Shown: positions 52,634-62,182, counted from the stretch's first letter. The stretch is DNA of 64,000 bases from Oceanospirillaceae bacterium (GCA_024234265.1 JACKOM010000004.1:201204-265203); one strand, 5' to 3'. A program made the numbers and translations. The notes: generated by a model not told the origin, from the letters alone.

Positions 52634-53790
52634 CAGGAGGCCTTTGCTGCTAAATAAATGCTTTCCAGTTTATGAACCATGGAAACATTTGAAAAATCCC
52701 TTTCAGCTTTAACCCTGGCATTAACGCACATGCGCTGAAAAGTCTCTTTATTTTCAGCTATATCAATTAATGCCGCGCAAAGCGCTTTGCTATCCTGACT
52801 AGGAACCAACAGACCATTAAAACCGTCTTCTACAACCTCTGGATTGCCCCCAACCTTGGTGGCAATCACGGGCAAACCAGACGCTGTTGCTTCAACAAGT
52901 GCATTGGACAAACCTTCGGACAAAGTTGCACTCACGACTAAATCTGCTGCGGCCATCCAGTCCTGTACATTTTTCTGAATACCGGTGAAACGAACCATGT
53001 GAGCGATATGTAATCTGTCAGCCTGTGCAGAAAGGCTCTCTAACAGAGGCCCTTCACCTACAATCAACAGATAGTATTTACTAGGGTATTCATTATTGAG
53101 CTTCGCCAACGCATCCAACAAATATTCATAACCCTTTATGGGTTTTAACCAACCAATTGATAGCAGAATCGTTTTGTCCTGAGGAATGGAAAGCTGATCA
53201 CGGTATACTTGCTTCTCAACGTCTTTTTTTACCTGGTATAGCTCAAGGTCGACGCCATTATGAATCGTATGGATCTTTTCAGATGCTACGCCATAATCTG
53301 TACGCATTTGTTCCGCAATACTTTCCGATGGAGCTGTAATCGCATAAAATTTCTTATTTATTTTATGCATTAGCTGTTTCAGCTTTCCTGCCAGCTTAAA
53401 ACCCATATCTCGCTTACTGGATATATGCCGGGTTTTTGTCAAAGGCAACATGCTCAATACCCAGTTCAGTACATCCGCTTTTTCATGATATGAAACGACT
53501 AACTGCTTACCACCTGCAGCGGACAGCCGCCACATTCGCCATAACACCCGCAGAGAATTAACACTACGCAAGCTCTGCAGAGGCATACTCAATAAGCGGA
53601 TGTTTTCGCGGCCGTGCAAAAAACCATCTGCGATTCCAGGGTTGCCACTAGGGTTCAACTGAATCACATCAATATCAAAGTCACCGGATACGCCACACAT
53701 GAAGTTATATAAATGGCGCTCACTACCACCCGGCTGGCCGACATAGGTGTCTGTGATGATCAACATTTTGCACTTGGGTGACTTATTCAT
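52633..53790 (-). CDS. Glycosyltransferase family 4 (GT-B)
   Basis: The 385-residue enzyme has KMLIITDTYVGQPGGSERHLYN near the start, HNGVDLELYQ and LSIGWLKPIKGYEYLLDAL. The donor motif is LSEGLSNALVEATASGLPVIAT. Its ATG overlaps the stop of the upstream family 2 transferase gene as ATGA. Sequence is distinct from the adjacent GT4, so they probably add different residues of the repeat unit. Confidence 0.9.
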   Translation of the reverse strand: MNKSPKCKMLIITDTYVGQPGGSERHLYNFMCGVSGDFDIDVIQLNPSGNPGIADGFLHGRENIRLLSMPLQSLRSVNSLRVLWRMWRLSAAGGKQLVVSYHEKADVLNWVLSMLPLTKTRHISSKRDMGFKLAGKLKQLMHKINKKFYAITAPSESIAEQMRTDYGVASEKIHTIHNGVDLELYQVKKDVEKQVYRDQLSIPQDKTILLSIGWLKPIKGYEYLLDALAKLNNEYPSKYYLLIVGEGPLLESLSAQADRLHIAHMVRFTGIQKNVQDWMAAADLVVSATLSEGLSNALVEATASGLPVIATKVGGNPEVVEDGFNGLLVPSQDSKALCAALIDIAENKETFQRMCVNARVKAERDFSNVSMVHKLESIYLAAKAS

Positions 53791-54914
53791 TTCCAGTTCT
53801 TCGCCCTATAACCGAAACAATATTCATAAAACCCAAGCAAGTTAAACCAATTCAAGGCAACAAACGCAGACGCAATTCTAAGAATCTTAAATTGCAATAG
53901 TTTCGGAAATTGAATACAGGCAGGGTATGCACACAAAAACGCAACCAGACCTGCCGCATATAGATAGCCCAGCATCAATCCTGAAAAACCAAAAGACAGT
54001 GCAATGCATAATGAGGCCAACGCAAAAAATGGTGCCAGCAGCCTGGTAACTTTATGGCTGAAATATACAAAGCTTGCAGGGTGTGCAAATGGGATGGTCC
54101 AGTGCAGATTTCTGAACAGCACCTGATAATTACCCTTTATCGTACGAATTTTTCGCATGCGTTCGCGATGCATATCGTTACTGGGAATATCATAAGCAAT
54201 GACACGCGGATCATACTTAACACTATATCCGGCACTGAGAGCATTCATTGGAATGAGCACATCATCCAGAATGGTATCTTCAGGTATTGGCATAAAGAGC
54301 GAGCGGCGCAACATGTATACCGCACCACTTACGCCAGGAACACTACCTAAAACAGATTCTGTACTACGGATAAAACGTTCATAGAGTGAATAAAAATCAA
54401 TGCCTGATGACACACCATCATCCGTACGTAGTACCAGCTCTCCGCTGACAGCTCCCACTTTGCTGTCCCCTTTAAACCACGCGGAAAGATCACGCAAAGC
54501 ATTGGTGGTGATTTCCTGACGGGCATCCACGAAAAAAACCAGTTCTGCCGTTGCTTGTTGCATGGCCAGATTAAGGCCGTAGGCTTTACCACTGCGACGC
54601 TGATTACGCAGTAAGGTTATCTTGTCAGAGGAAAAACCTTCAACAATCTCAACGGTGTCATCATCACTGCAATCATCTATAACAATAATTCTGAAAAGAT
54701 TTTGCGGGTATTGCATTGCTAATAAATTTGTAATTTTCTGACGAATATTACGCGCCTCATTACAGGCCACTAAAACAATATCGATAGTTTTGTCCGTAAC
54801 ATCTGATTCTGGCAGCAGCACTGTATGTGCTCTGCGGCGAACATAAAGCAAGGCGGGGTAACCAATAAAGGTATAAAAGATAAACAACAGTGAAAAAATA
54901 AATAAGGTAAACAT
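53787..54914 (-). CDS. Membrane glycosyltransferase family 2
   Basis: The 375-residue enzyme has an N-terminal membrane helix (TLFIFSLLFIFYTFIGYPALL), then a GT-A domain with DIVLVACNEARNIRQKI, IDDCSDDDT, FFVDARQEI and ILDDVLIPMNAL. A C-terminal cluster of helices (about 285-360) follows. This resembles processive cellulose-synthase-like or ICAA-like transferases, although the QxxRW motif is not apparent (RTIKGNYQVLF occupies that position). It overlaps the deacetylase stop by one base. Confidence 0.87.
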   Translation of the reverse strand: MFTLFIFSLLFIFYTFIGYPALLYVRRRAHTVLLPESDVTDKTIDIVLVACNEARNIRQKITNLLAMQYPQNLFRIIVIDDCSDDDTVEIVEGFSSDKITLLRNQRRSGKAYGLNLAMQQATAELVFFVDARQEITTNALRDLSAWFKGDSKVGAVSGELVLRTDDGVSSGIDFYSLYERFIRSTESVLGSVPGVSGAVYMLRRSLFMPIPEDTILDDVLIPMNALSAGYSVKYDPRVIAYDIPSNDMHRERMRKIRTIKGNYQVLFRNLHWTIPFAHPASFVYFSHKVTRLLAPFFALASLCIALSFGFSGLMLGYLYAAGLVAFLCAYPACIQFPKLLQFKILRIASAFVALNWFNLLGFYEYCFGYRAKNWK

Positions 54915-55660
54915 CAGCCAAGCACCCTCTGACGCAAAGCATCATAAACACCATTACCCAGCATTTTTTTAACTGTGTAGGTTGAATAATACTTAGCCTG
55001 AAGCCTGAATCGATGCGGACTCAAGGACTTTAAACATGATGCAAGCTGTTCAACAGTATTACCCTGCATGACAGGAATACGCCTTACATATGCAGTTTCG
55101 CCTGACCATGAGCCAGGCACAGAACCAGCCAGTGTTTTATACCCTGCACGTTGCGCTGCGATTTTAGTCGCTGCATTAAATCTTCCCCCTGGTGGCGCAA
55201 TAATTGTTACTTCGCTACCGAGTTTCTCTTCAATTGCGCTCTTGCTTCGATAAAGCTGCTCGTATTGTTCGTTTTCAGTCAAGTCAGAAAGATAAACATG
55301 CTCATAGGCGTGAGATTGAATACTCATACCCGCTGCAGATATTTCTTTTAGCTGAGCCCAATCCATGAAGTTTTTTTGCCCAACTGTAGATGGATTAACA
55401 AAGAAATCTGCAGAGCCGTAACCATGCTCTTTCATATACAATGCAGCTGCATAGTTGCTGATATGCCCATCATCAAAAGTACAGAGCGCTTTAGCATGCG
55501 ATGGGTTTTGCAATGCATCCCTGATTGATGAAACGTAACCTACCACCGCAAGAAAATCCCTGAACTTACTTTCAGAGAATGCATAGTGCTTGTCGGCAAT
55601 ATCGCCTGGCATTACATCACCAATGGCATGAAACATATACGCTACGGATACGTCAGACAT
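54914..55660 (-). CDS. Polysaccharide deacetylase (NodB/CE4-like)
   Basis: The 248-residue protein has CE4 motif 1 CTFDDGHISN (two aspartates), motif 2 IQSHAYEH (two histidines for metal) and motif 3 IIAPPGGRFN. It lacks a signal peptide, so it likely acts in the cytoplasm on lipid-linked intermediates, or in a membrane complex. A deacetylase is a standard member of exosortase-associated polysaccharide loci. The start overlaps the ATPase gene by 8 bp. Confidence 0.87.
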   Translation of the reverse strand: MSDVSVAYMFHAIGDVMPGDIADKHYAFSESKFRDFLAVVGYVSSIRDALQNPSHAKALCTFDDGHISNYAAALYMKEHGYGSADFFVNPSTVGQKNFMDWAQLKEISAAGMSIQSHAYEHVYLSDLTENEQYEQLYRSKSAIEEKLGSEVTIIAPPGGRFNAATKIAAQRAGYKTLAGSVPGSWSGETAYVRRIPVMQGNTVEQLASCLKSLSPHRFRLQAKYYSTYTVKKMLGNGVYDALRQRVLG

Positions 55661-56603
55661 TATTGGCCTCCCTGGCCAGGATGGCCTGCAGTGCAGCCCC
55701 TATGGTTTCAAGTGAAGTTACGATTCGTTCTACATCGGATTTCGAAATACCCGCGTTAGCCGTAACGGATGGGGATTCTGCCGGTAAATTACGCGCAGCC
55801 TTTACCAGTAGAATGTCATTCTGTATTTCGGCCAAATCCGATATATCGGGCAAGGGTTTACGGTCTGCGAAAGCGCACATCAACAGACTATCGCATAACT
55901 TATTTATTAATCGAGGGATTCCGCCGGATGCTTCATAGATGGCGAGTACGAGTTCATCCGAAAAAAGTGCATCACCTGAAAACCCGCATCCCGCAAGGCG
56001 AAAATTGATGTATGAGGTTACTTCATCAAGATCAAGTGGACCGATATGATAATGTAATTTTATACGTTGCTTTAATTGCTCAAGATTATCAATAGCATCG
56101 ATAAACTCAGGCTGCCCCAGCATCACAACACGTAAAATTGGTCCGTCTTCACCTTCAAGACCAGCCAGCATGCGTATTTCTTCGAGATTTTCGTAGCTAA
56201 GGTTCTGAGCCTCATCAACCACCAGAACACATGGAATACCGCGTGCCTGATAATCTTTTAGTTGTTCCATGATACGAAAAAGAATCGATATTTTGTCTTT
56301 CTCATTTTCAATCATGATTCCAGCTTGGCGGGCGATATAACTGAGCAACTCACCACCGCTCAAACTGGTGAAATTTATGTGAAAACAAAATACCTTTTCA
56401 CGGTAGCTCGCCAAAAGTTTTTTAATAAGCGTAGATTTACCAGAACCAACCTCGCCGGTTATCACTACGAAACCTTCTGGCTGCCAGGCGGCGTAATCCA
56501 TGTAAACAAATGCACGGGCGTGTTTTTGACTTAAGTATAAAAGTTCGGGGTCAGGTTTAAGCTGAAAGGGGTGTTTGTTTAGATTAAAGTATTCCAAATA
56601 CAT
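55653..56603 (-). CDS. ExeA-like AAA ATPase of exosortase-type EPS loci
   Basis: The 316-residue protein begins MYLEYFNLNKHPFQLKPDPE, the hallmark of GspA/ExeA-like ATPases (HPFxLxPDP). It has P-loop GEVGSGKST at 50-58, Walker B CVLVVDEAQNL and GGIPRLINKLCDSLL. TIGR03015-type members are encoded in PEP-CTERM/XrtA polysaccharide loci next to the deacetylase. No peptidoglycan-binding domain is visible. It probably energises assembly or export. Confidence 0.88.
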   Translation of the reverse strand: MYLEYFNLNKHPFQLKPDPELLYLSQKHARAFVYMDYAAWQPEGFVVITGEVGSGKSTLIKKLLASYREKVFCFHINFTSLSGGELLSYIARQAGIMIENEKDKISILFRIMEQLKDYQARGIPCVLVVDEAQNLSYENLEEIRMLAGLEGEDGPILRVVMLGQPEFIDAIDNLEQLKQRIKLHYHIGPLDLDEVTSYINFRLAGCGFSGDALFSDELVLAIYEASGGIPRLINKLCDSLLMCAFADRKPLPDISDLAEIQNDILLVKAARNLPAESPSVTANAGISKSDVERIVTSLETIGAALQAILAREANNV

Positions 56604-56613
56604 ATAAACAACC

Positions 56614-57798
56614 TCAACGGCTCAGAACCTTTGCCTGTCCATCATAATTCAGCAGAAAATTAATACTGGTTATGCTTTCGCCATCTTCGTGTACAGTTCT
56701 GCGCAACAGGAGTGACCGGGACCATTCTCGTTTGAAGGGAATATTGATACCGGCAGAATAACTGTACCAATTCATTATTTCGTTTTGGCTCTGACTATAA
56801 CCTGCTACAACGTAACAACTCTGACAAAGGGCCCCGGATGTTAGGTATTCCGCATCACTTTTTAATGTCGTTTCCGACTTAGTCACGCCTAACGCAGAGT
56901 ATTTTATCGAAGCATAATCTGCACTGAATTTAAGCCGGCGATAAGAGTAAGTGTATTTAAAATTACTGTTAGTTGTTATAACGGAGTCCGATGCATTCAA
57001 ATCATCAGTGATCATCAGGACTTGCAGAGGAATGTTAGTATCTTCTTTTTTATAACCCAGAAGCACATTATTGGCCGAATTTAAAAAGTAAGAATAACTT
57101 AATTCGTACACAATATTTTCATTATCACCTTTAACTACTTCAGTGACCCTGGCCTCATATTTGTAATCAGCATAATCAACCGAAAGCCCTAACGTGTATC
57201 TGTCTTTACAATAATCGATGACTTCCTGATCGGCATAGTTAATACAGCTGTATAAATATTCGAGAGATAAATCCGTTCCGCCTTTTATAGCTTTTCTGAT
57301 AGCTATAAGACTGTCGTTCTGCTGACTCAGATAACCATTGGTATCTTGTTTGTAGTAAAAATATTGCGCGTCAACCGTAATGTCTGAGCGAATCTTTCTG
57401 ACATACTGAGGGCCTGTACGAAAAACCCAGCTGGTGTTGTCAGATAAGGCAACATCACCATTTTCTGTATACTGACCATCCGTATTGTAAAAAAAATACG
57501 GATCTTCAGTAGTGAATTGATGCATCAGCGTAGCAGCGCGGGAATCCCCACCATAAAGGTAACTATGCCCCATAATGGGCGATACCTGATCATCATTAGC
57601 AACCTCTTCAAACCTTATGCCACCAGCATAATTTTGATAAAGGCTCCTGCCGAGAAAAGTATAACTACCTTCAATACCGGTATTGAGATCAGTATTGTCG
57701 TAACTGATACCGCCACTGGCTTTACCCTGGCCGCTTATTGATGCAAAAGCAGCACCGGAAACAACAAGCATCAGCAGAACAGCTACTTTAGAGTACAT
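56614..57798 (-). CDS. Outer-membrane beta-barrel protein of EPS export (TIGR03016-like)
   Basis: The 394-residue precursor has a signal peptide MYSKVAVLLMLVVSGAAFA. The body is built of alternating aromatic/hydrophobic strands with polar turns (GTDLSLEYLYS, YTLGLSVDYADYKYEARVTEV, FKYTYSYRRLKFSADYASI), ending in NFLLNYDGQAKVLSR. Length, composition and place between kinase-like and ATPase genes match the PEP-CTERM-system-associated outer-membrane family. It could be the outer-membrane pore partner of the short OPX protein. I chose ATG 57798, just after the upstream stop at 57801. Confidence 0.8.
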   Translation of the reverse strand: MYSKVAVLLMLVVSGAAFASISGQGKASGGISYDNTDLNTGIEGSYTFLGRSLYQNYAGGIRFEEVANDDQVSPIMGHSYLYGGDSRAATLMHQFTTEDPYFFYNTDGQYTENGDVALSDNTSWVFRTGPQYVRKIRSDITVDAQYFYYKQDTNGYLSQQNDSLIAIRKAIKGGTDLSLEYLYSCINYADQEVIDYCKDRYTLGLSVDYADYKYEARVTEVVKGDNENIVYELSYSYFLNSANNVLLGYKKEDTNIPLQVLMITDDLNASDSVITTNSNFKYTYSYRRLKFSADYASIKYSALGVTKSETTLKSDAEYLTSGALCQSCYVVAGYSQSQNEIMNWYSYSAGINIPFKREWSRSLLLRRTVHEDGESITSINFLLNYDGQAKVLSR

Positions 57799-57800
57799 AA

Positions 57801-58568
57801 TTATCCAACGTAGTCGTTCAGTACCACGCCAGCGAATTTCTCTTTTGGAATTACGCGGCAAGCATCCGTAATTGTACGCTCACCTACAACACCATAAGGA
57901 ACAACCACAACCACCTGATCACAAACATCAAACAAGATTCGGGTATCCGCAGATGTCAAAATTGAGGGGGCATCTATAAAAATATTGCGATTCGGATAGC
58001 GCAGTTTGATTTCTGACAACAAGGCTTTAAAACGTGGGTTGGTAAAATATTCTTTGATGGAGCCCTTTGCCTTACCTGCAGGAATACAACGATAACGCTC
58101 GATACCTACAGCATGGATAATATCTTCAACAGTTAGGCTTTCATCGTAAATATATTCAAGAATTCCAGGACCATTGATTGCGAATTTATCTCCGACGCTT
58201 GGGCGATCAAGATTACAGTCAATCAATAAAGCGGATCTTGCCGGATCGAAAGCCGTTACCGCAGCAAGATTGGCTGCAAAATAACTGGTACCAGCATCAA
58301 CATCGACAGATGTTACCAGTGTAATGTTTTTAGTCTTGTTATCCTTTAGCGCCGTTCGTATATCACGAAACTTATGCACAACTGCTTTTTGCGCAGAACT
58401 AGGGAAAACAATTTTTTTGTCGGTTAATTGTTCAGGGGTTAAGAGGAATTCTTCCTGCATACCTGCAACCTGATCAATATATTCCTGCTCGCTTGTTGCA
58501 CGATAAAAATTCCGCAGATGATTATCTTCGGACATAGACAGCGAAATAGCCTTTTCTAATTTATTCAT
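57801..58568 (-). CDS. CpsD/BY-kinase-like ATPase with degenerate Walker A
   Basis: The 255-residue protein aligns with the cytoplasmic BY-kinase/CpsD domain that partners Wzz: FRDIRTALK before the loop, LLIDCNLDRPSVGD (Walker A', D117) and IFIDAPSILTSADTRILFDVCDQVVVVV. The P-loop position reads SVDVDAGTSYFAANLA (about 87-102) with threonine T94 where the catalytic lysine should be. No C-terminal tyrosine cluster is present. It may be an inactive scaffold, or use another lysine. It is 8 bp downstream of the chain-length gene. Confidence 0.82.
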   Translation of the reverse strand: MNKLEKAISLSMSEDNHLRNFYRATSEQEYIDQVAGMQEEFLLTPEQLTDKKIVFPSSAQKAVVHKFRDIRTALKDNKTKNITLVTSVDVDAGTSYFAANLAAVTAFDPARSALLIDCNLDRPSVGDKFAINGPGILEYIYDESLTVEDIIHAVGIERYRCIPAGKAKGSIKEYFTNPRFKALLSEIKLRYPNRNIFIDAPSILTSADTRILFDVCDQVVVVVPYGVVGERTITDACRVIPKEKFAGVVLNDYVG

Positions 58569-58576
58569 GTTTCAAC

Positions 58577-60091
58577 CTAGTGGGCTATACGCAGCCAAGC
58601 TATCAAAGCATACAGGAAAGTAACCAATACGAAGACAGATATGGATATAGCCGCCCAACGAATCATTTCCGAGTTATAGCTTTTGGTTTTATATATAGGC
58701 GCCCGTCCTAAAACAGGAGCAGGTACCATGGACTGCAAAACAGCTGAACTACGTACACTGCCATCGAACATAACTTTCGCGTAGGCCGCACCAACAGGAA
58801 TCGCAATTGCCATAAAAATACCAATGATCAGGAAATGCATCAGTCGTAAACCTACCGGACGCACTGGCATGCTCGGCGCTTCCTGAACCCTGAGTGTCAG
58901 GCCTTGGTTTGCGATATCAATATTCATTGAAACACGGGCAGTTTCACGCTGACGCAATAACTTTTGGTAGAGATCTTTGTTCACATCATAATCGCGGGTT
59001 AATTCTGCCAGCACCGTACCCACTACGTTAATTTGCTTGGCACGATCCAGCTCATCTGCCAGCAGTTTTTTCGTTGCATTAAGGCGTGTCTTCAATGTGG
59101 CTAATTGCGTTGTATTCTGGCTATATTGACTTCTTAATTCCTGAAACAACGGGTTCATATTATTGCTGTTTGAGGTGATTTTCTTTTTGTCTTTTTTGCT
59201 GACTTCAACCATCTGCTGACGTAAAGATTCAATCTGATCTTTGAGAATCACAATATCAGGATAAGTATCCAGATATGTCATCCGCAGCGTATCTAACTGC
59301 CCTTCGAGGGTAGAAATACGCATTTGTATTTGACCTTCTTCAGTCATATATGAAGACACTTCCGCTTCACCGGTCAGCTGGTCTTCAATATTTTTTAACT
59401 GTATTTGTGTTTCATTAATAGCAAGCTGAGTCTCTTCGATAGAGCGCTGCAGCTCTAAAATACGACCATTTACTGTGTTAGAACTTTCGGGAGATGCACC
59501 TAAGTTTGCAGAACGGAACTCTTTAAGAGATTCTTCAGACAATTTTAACTTCTCGTGGTAGCTCAATGCCTGATTGGCGATGAAGTTATATGCTTCTTCA
59601 CTCTCTACGCGCTTGCTTTTGATACTGGCACTAATAAACAAATCGGTGAACAGGGTGGCGTATTTATGCGCCTCCTCCGGACTGTTGGTTTTATACTCTA
59701 AGGAGATAAGTCCTTTACCCACGTTAGTAATTGACAGCTTACTCAGTATTTTTTCCCAGCGATAATCTCGCTCTGATGCACTCAGCCCGCTTAAATCATC
59801 GCCACTGGCATTAAGAATATTTTCTTTTGCGTATTGCCCGGATAACAGCTGCTTGGCATTACCAGCCTGATCGACTACCTCTGTTGCTACAGCGGTGCCC
59901 TCCATCAATGGCTTCAGAATATTCTGCTCATCCACCAGGATAACAGCGCTGGACACGTATAACCGTGGCCAGTACCAACCTGCCATTGAAGCCGTTAAAG
60001 CGACTGCAACAAAGATAATCACGGCAGGCTTTCGCATCCGCCAGATCTCTTTTATGGTCGCAAAAATCATGTCTGTCTGAGACATCTGCAT
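58577..60091 (-). CDS. Wzz/GumC-type polysaccharide chain-length determinant
   Basis: The 504-residue inner-membrane protein has a helix at about 23-43, a periplasmic Wzz domain (LYVSSAVILVDEQNILKPLMEG) and long coiled coils at about 165-385. It then has a second helix (LRLMHFLIIGIFMAIAIPVGAAY) preceded by the proline-rich PSMPVRPVG motif. A third hydrophobic helix occupies the last 25 residues. The exosortase-associated chain-length family (TIGR03007) has this layout. ATG 60085 is an alternative start. Encoded between the OPX and the CpsD-like genes. Confidence 0.9.
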   Translation of the reverse strand: MQMSQTDMIFATIKEIWRMRKPAVIIFVAVALTASMAGWYWPRLYVSSAVILVDEQNILKPLMEGTAVATEVVDQAGNAKQLLSGQYAKENILNASGDDLSGLSASERDYRWEKILSKLSITNVGKGLISLEYKTNSPEEAHKYATLFTDLFISASIKSKRVESEEAYNFIANQALSYHEKLKLSEESLKEFRSANLGASPESSNTVNGRILELQRSIEETQLAINETQIQLKNIEDQLTGEAEVSSYMTEEGQIQMRISTLEGQLDTLRMTYLDTYPDIVILKDQIESLRQQMVEVSKKDKKKITSNSNNMNPLFQELRSQYSQNTTQLATLKTRLNATKKLLADELDRAKQINVVGTVLAELTRDYDVNKDLYQKLLRQRETARVSMNIDIANQGLTLRVQEAPSMPVRPVGLRLMHFLIIGIFMAIAIPVGAAYAKVMFDGSVRSSAVLQSMVPAPVLGRAPIYKTKSYNSEMIRWAAISISVFVLVTFLYALIAWLRIAH

Positions 60092-60102
60092 ACATTAATA
60101 CC

Positions 60103-60711
60103 TTAGAATAATCTTTCCGGCACGGTGATGATGTCACCAGGCATCAGTTCAAAATTAGTTTCCAGATCACCGGAGTTGAGGATTTGCCCCACTAAAATGT
60201 CGTATTTCCCAGTCTGATCTTTGAGTTTTCTGTAAAGCTTGCTTCTGTTCGGCGCAGCAAATTCGTTAACTCCGCCAGCCTGTAAAATCGCATCCAATAC
60301 CGTCATCCCCTGACGAAATGGCAAAGAAGCAGGATTATTCACCGCCCCAGTCACACGAACCCGGGATATAAATTCATGGCTCTTTAATTCCGTTAAAATC
60401 ACTGTCACCTGCGGTTCACGGATAAACTGTGTCAGCTTTTTCCTGATTTCTTCCGCAACTTCCATTGGCTCTTTACCACCAGCCATCACATCACCTACCA
60501 ACGGCACAGATATACGGCCATCCGGGCGTACTGGCACAGACACTGAAAGCTCCGGATTTCGCCATACGTTTACAGCAAGCACATCATCCACACCGATGAA
60601 ATAGGCATCGATATTTGATTTTTTGAGTTCACCGTATGTTTCTTCAATATTGGGGGAGGTCGAGCAGGCAGACAGCAGCGCGACACACATAAAAAACACA
60701 ATTTTTTTCAT
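60103..60711 (-). CDS. Short OPX polysaccharide export lipoprotein (Wza-like)
   Basis: The 202-residue precursor has lipobox LSAC (C16). The Poly_export domain spans about 33-112 (YFIGVDDVLAVNVWRNPELSVSVPVRPDGRISVPLVGDVMAGG). One SLBB-type domain follows (VRVTGAVNNPASLPFRQGMTVLDAILQAGG). It ends at ITVPERLF without the amphipathic C-terminal helix with which Wza crosses the outer membrane, so a separate outer-membrane partner is needed. TIGR03027-type proteins of exosortase loci look like this. Its frame overlaps the end of the sugar transferase gene only if a further-upstream start is used; ATG 60711 fits the signal peptide. Confidence 0.9.
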   Translation of the reverse strand: MKKIVFFMCVALLSACSTSPNIEETYGELKKSNIDAYFIGVDDVLAVNVWRNPELSVSVPVRPDGRISVPLVGDVMAGGKEPMEVAEEIRKKLTQFIREPQVTVILTELKSHEFISRVRVTGAVNNPASLPFRQGMTVLDAILQAGGVNEFAAPNRSKLYRKLKDQTGKYDILVGQILNSGDLETNFELMPGDIITVPERLF

Positions 60712-60748
60712 AATTGCACCAGCATAAACCTGCACGTTTAATGAATTA

Positions 60749-62182
60749 TTACCGGGCACCTTTGCCCATAATAACGATTTCGATAGTTTGCAACAGAATG
60801 AAGAAATCCAGGATTACGTTATGATTTTTTACGTAATACAAGTCGTACTGGAGTTTCTCATAGGCATCACGATCAGTGGCGCCATATGGATAGTTAAGCT
60901 GCGCCCAACCGGCCAAACCTGGTTTAACTGTGTGACGTTTTTTGTAATACGGGATTTTAGTTGCAAGATCTTCCACAAATTCTGGACGCTCTGGTCGCGG
61001 ACCCACCAAACGCATATCACCCTTTAGGATATTGATAATTTGAGGCAGCTCATCGATACGGGTTTTACGGATAAAACGCCCCACCATGGTAATGCGGTTA
61101 TCATTTTTCTGAGCCCACACAGCCTTGCCGTCTTTTTCTGCATCCACTTTCATACTGCGGAATTTCAGCAAGCTGAATTCTTTGCCGTCTAAACCAACAC
61201 GCACCTGACGGTAAAAAACAGGATGTTTAAAGCCAGACTCGGCCGAGATAAGAAAGGCAGCAACAGCAATTACAGGAAACATGATGGCAAGAATTAAGAA
61301 ACTACTCACAATATCAAACAGGCGGGCCAGCAAGCTTTTCATATCATTACGATTGAAGCCTGGGGCATAAATCATCCAGCCGGAATGCAACATCTCCAAG
61401 TTAACTTTACCCTGCTCACGTTCTAAAAAAGTTACCGGGTCAACAATCTTGATGCCGGCCAGCTTACATTTAACAAGCTCTTCTTCAGGATAGGTTTTAC
61501 GTCTGTCGTCAATCGCCAGAATAATTTCATCTATTTCATTTTCGAGCGCATAACTGCAAATCTCATCACAGGAAATCTGCAGCAACTTTTCATCCGGAAT
61601 ACTTACAGGCTCACCATTAAGCGCCACGTAACCTGAAACCCTGTAACTCACGCCATCCTGTGACCCACCTTTCTCACTAATCAGTGTTTTTGCACGCTCA
61701 CCTGCGCCCACCACCAAAATATTACGTTTGAGAATATTGGCACCAATACAGTGATAGAAAATCGCCCTGACAGTGATCACCCCGAAGAAAGACAACAGGA
61801 AGGCAATAAAGTGAAAACCTCGCCCCATTTTTGTAACAGGCAGGATGTAAAAAATAATAATCAGGGAAAAAGACCCCAGCAGGAGCGATACCATCACGCG
61901 TACAACCGTCTCTGCAAAGGCACCAGGGGCGAAGTGTTGCTGGCTTTTGTAATGCCCCAACGCAACCATGGAGAGCATCATTACTGAAGTAAAAATAGTC
62001 GCAACTAAGCCAATATCACCACCATCAAAATTGATCATGATATTGACGTACTTGGCATCACTTTCCTGAAAACGAACCAGTGCTGCGCTGTATACAGAGA
62101 GGAAAAAGACGCCTATTTCTACCAGAGCAAGAAATAAAAATGGCAGGCGAAGATAGTTATTAAATATTTTTACGGTAGCCAC
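60749..62182 (-). CDS. Undecaprenyl-phosphate sugar-1-phosphate transferase (EpsB/TIGR03013-like)
   Basis: The 477-residue priming enzyme has four N-terminal membrane helices and a nucleotide-binding-like domain (ILVVGAGERAKTLI near 153-166). The C-terminal bacterial sugar-transferase catalytic domain has YRQVRVGLDGKEFSLLKFRSM, TRIDELPQIINILKGDMRLV, GPRPERPEF and KPGLAGWAQLNYPYG. It starts repeat-unit assembly on the lipid carrier. The start is GTG 62182 with GGGACGG upstream. It is the first gene of the long minus-strand operon. Confidence 0.92.
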   Translation of the reverse strand: MATVKIFNNYLRLPFLFLALVEIGVFFLSVYSAALVRFQESDAKYVNIMINFDGGDIGLVATIFTSVMMLSMVALGHYKSQQHFAPGAFAETVVRVMVSLLLGSFSLIIIFYILPVTKMGRGFHFIAFLLSFFGVITVRAIFYHCIGANILKRNILVVGAGERAKTLISEKGGSQDGVSYRVSGYVALNGEPVSIPDEKLLQISCDEICSYALENEIDEIILAIDDRRKTYPEEELVKCKLAGIKIVDPVTFLEREQGKVNLEMLHSGWMIYAPGFNRNDMKSLLARLFDIVSSFLILAIMFPVIAVAAFLISAESGFKHPVFYRQVRVGLDGKEFSLLKFRSMKVDAEKDGKAVWAQKNDNRITMVGRFIRKTRIDELPQIINILKGDMRLVGPRPERPEFVEDLATKIPYYKKRHTVKPGLAGWAQLNYPYGATDRDAYEKLQYDLYYVKNHNVILDFFILLQTIEIVIMGKGAR

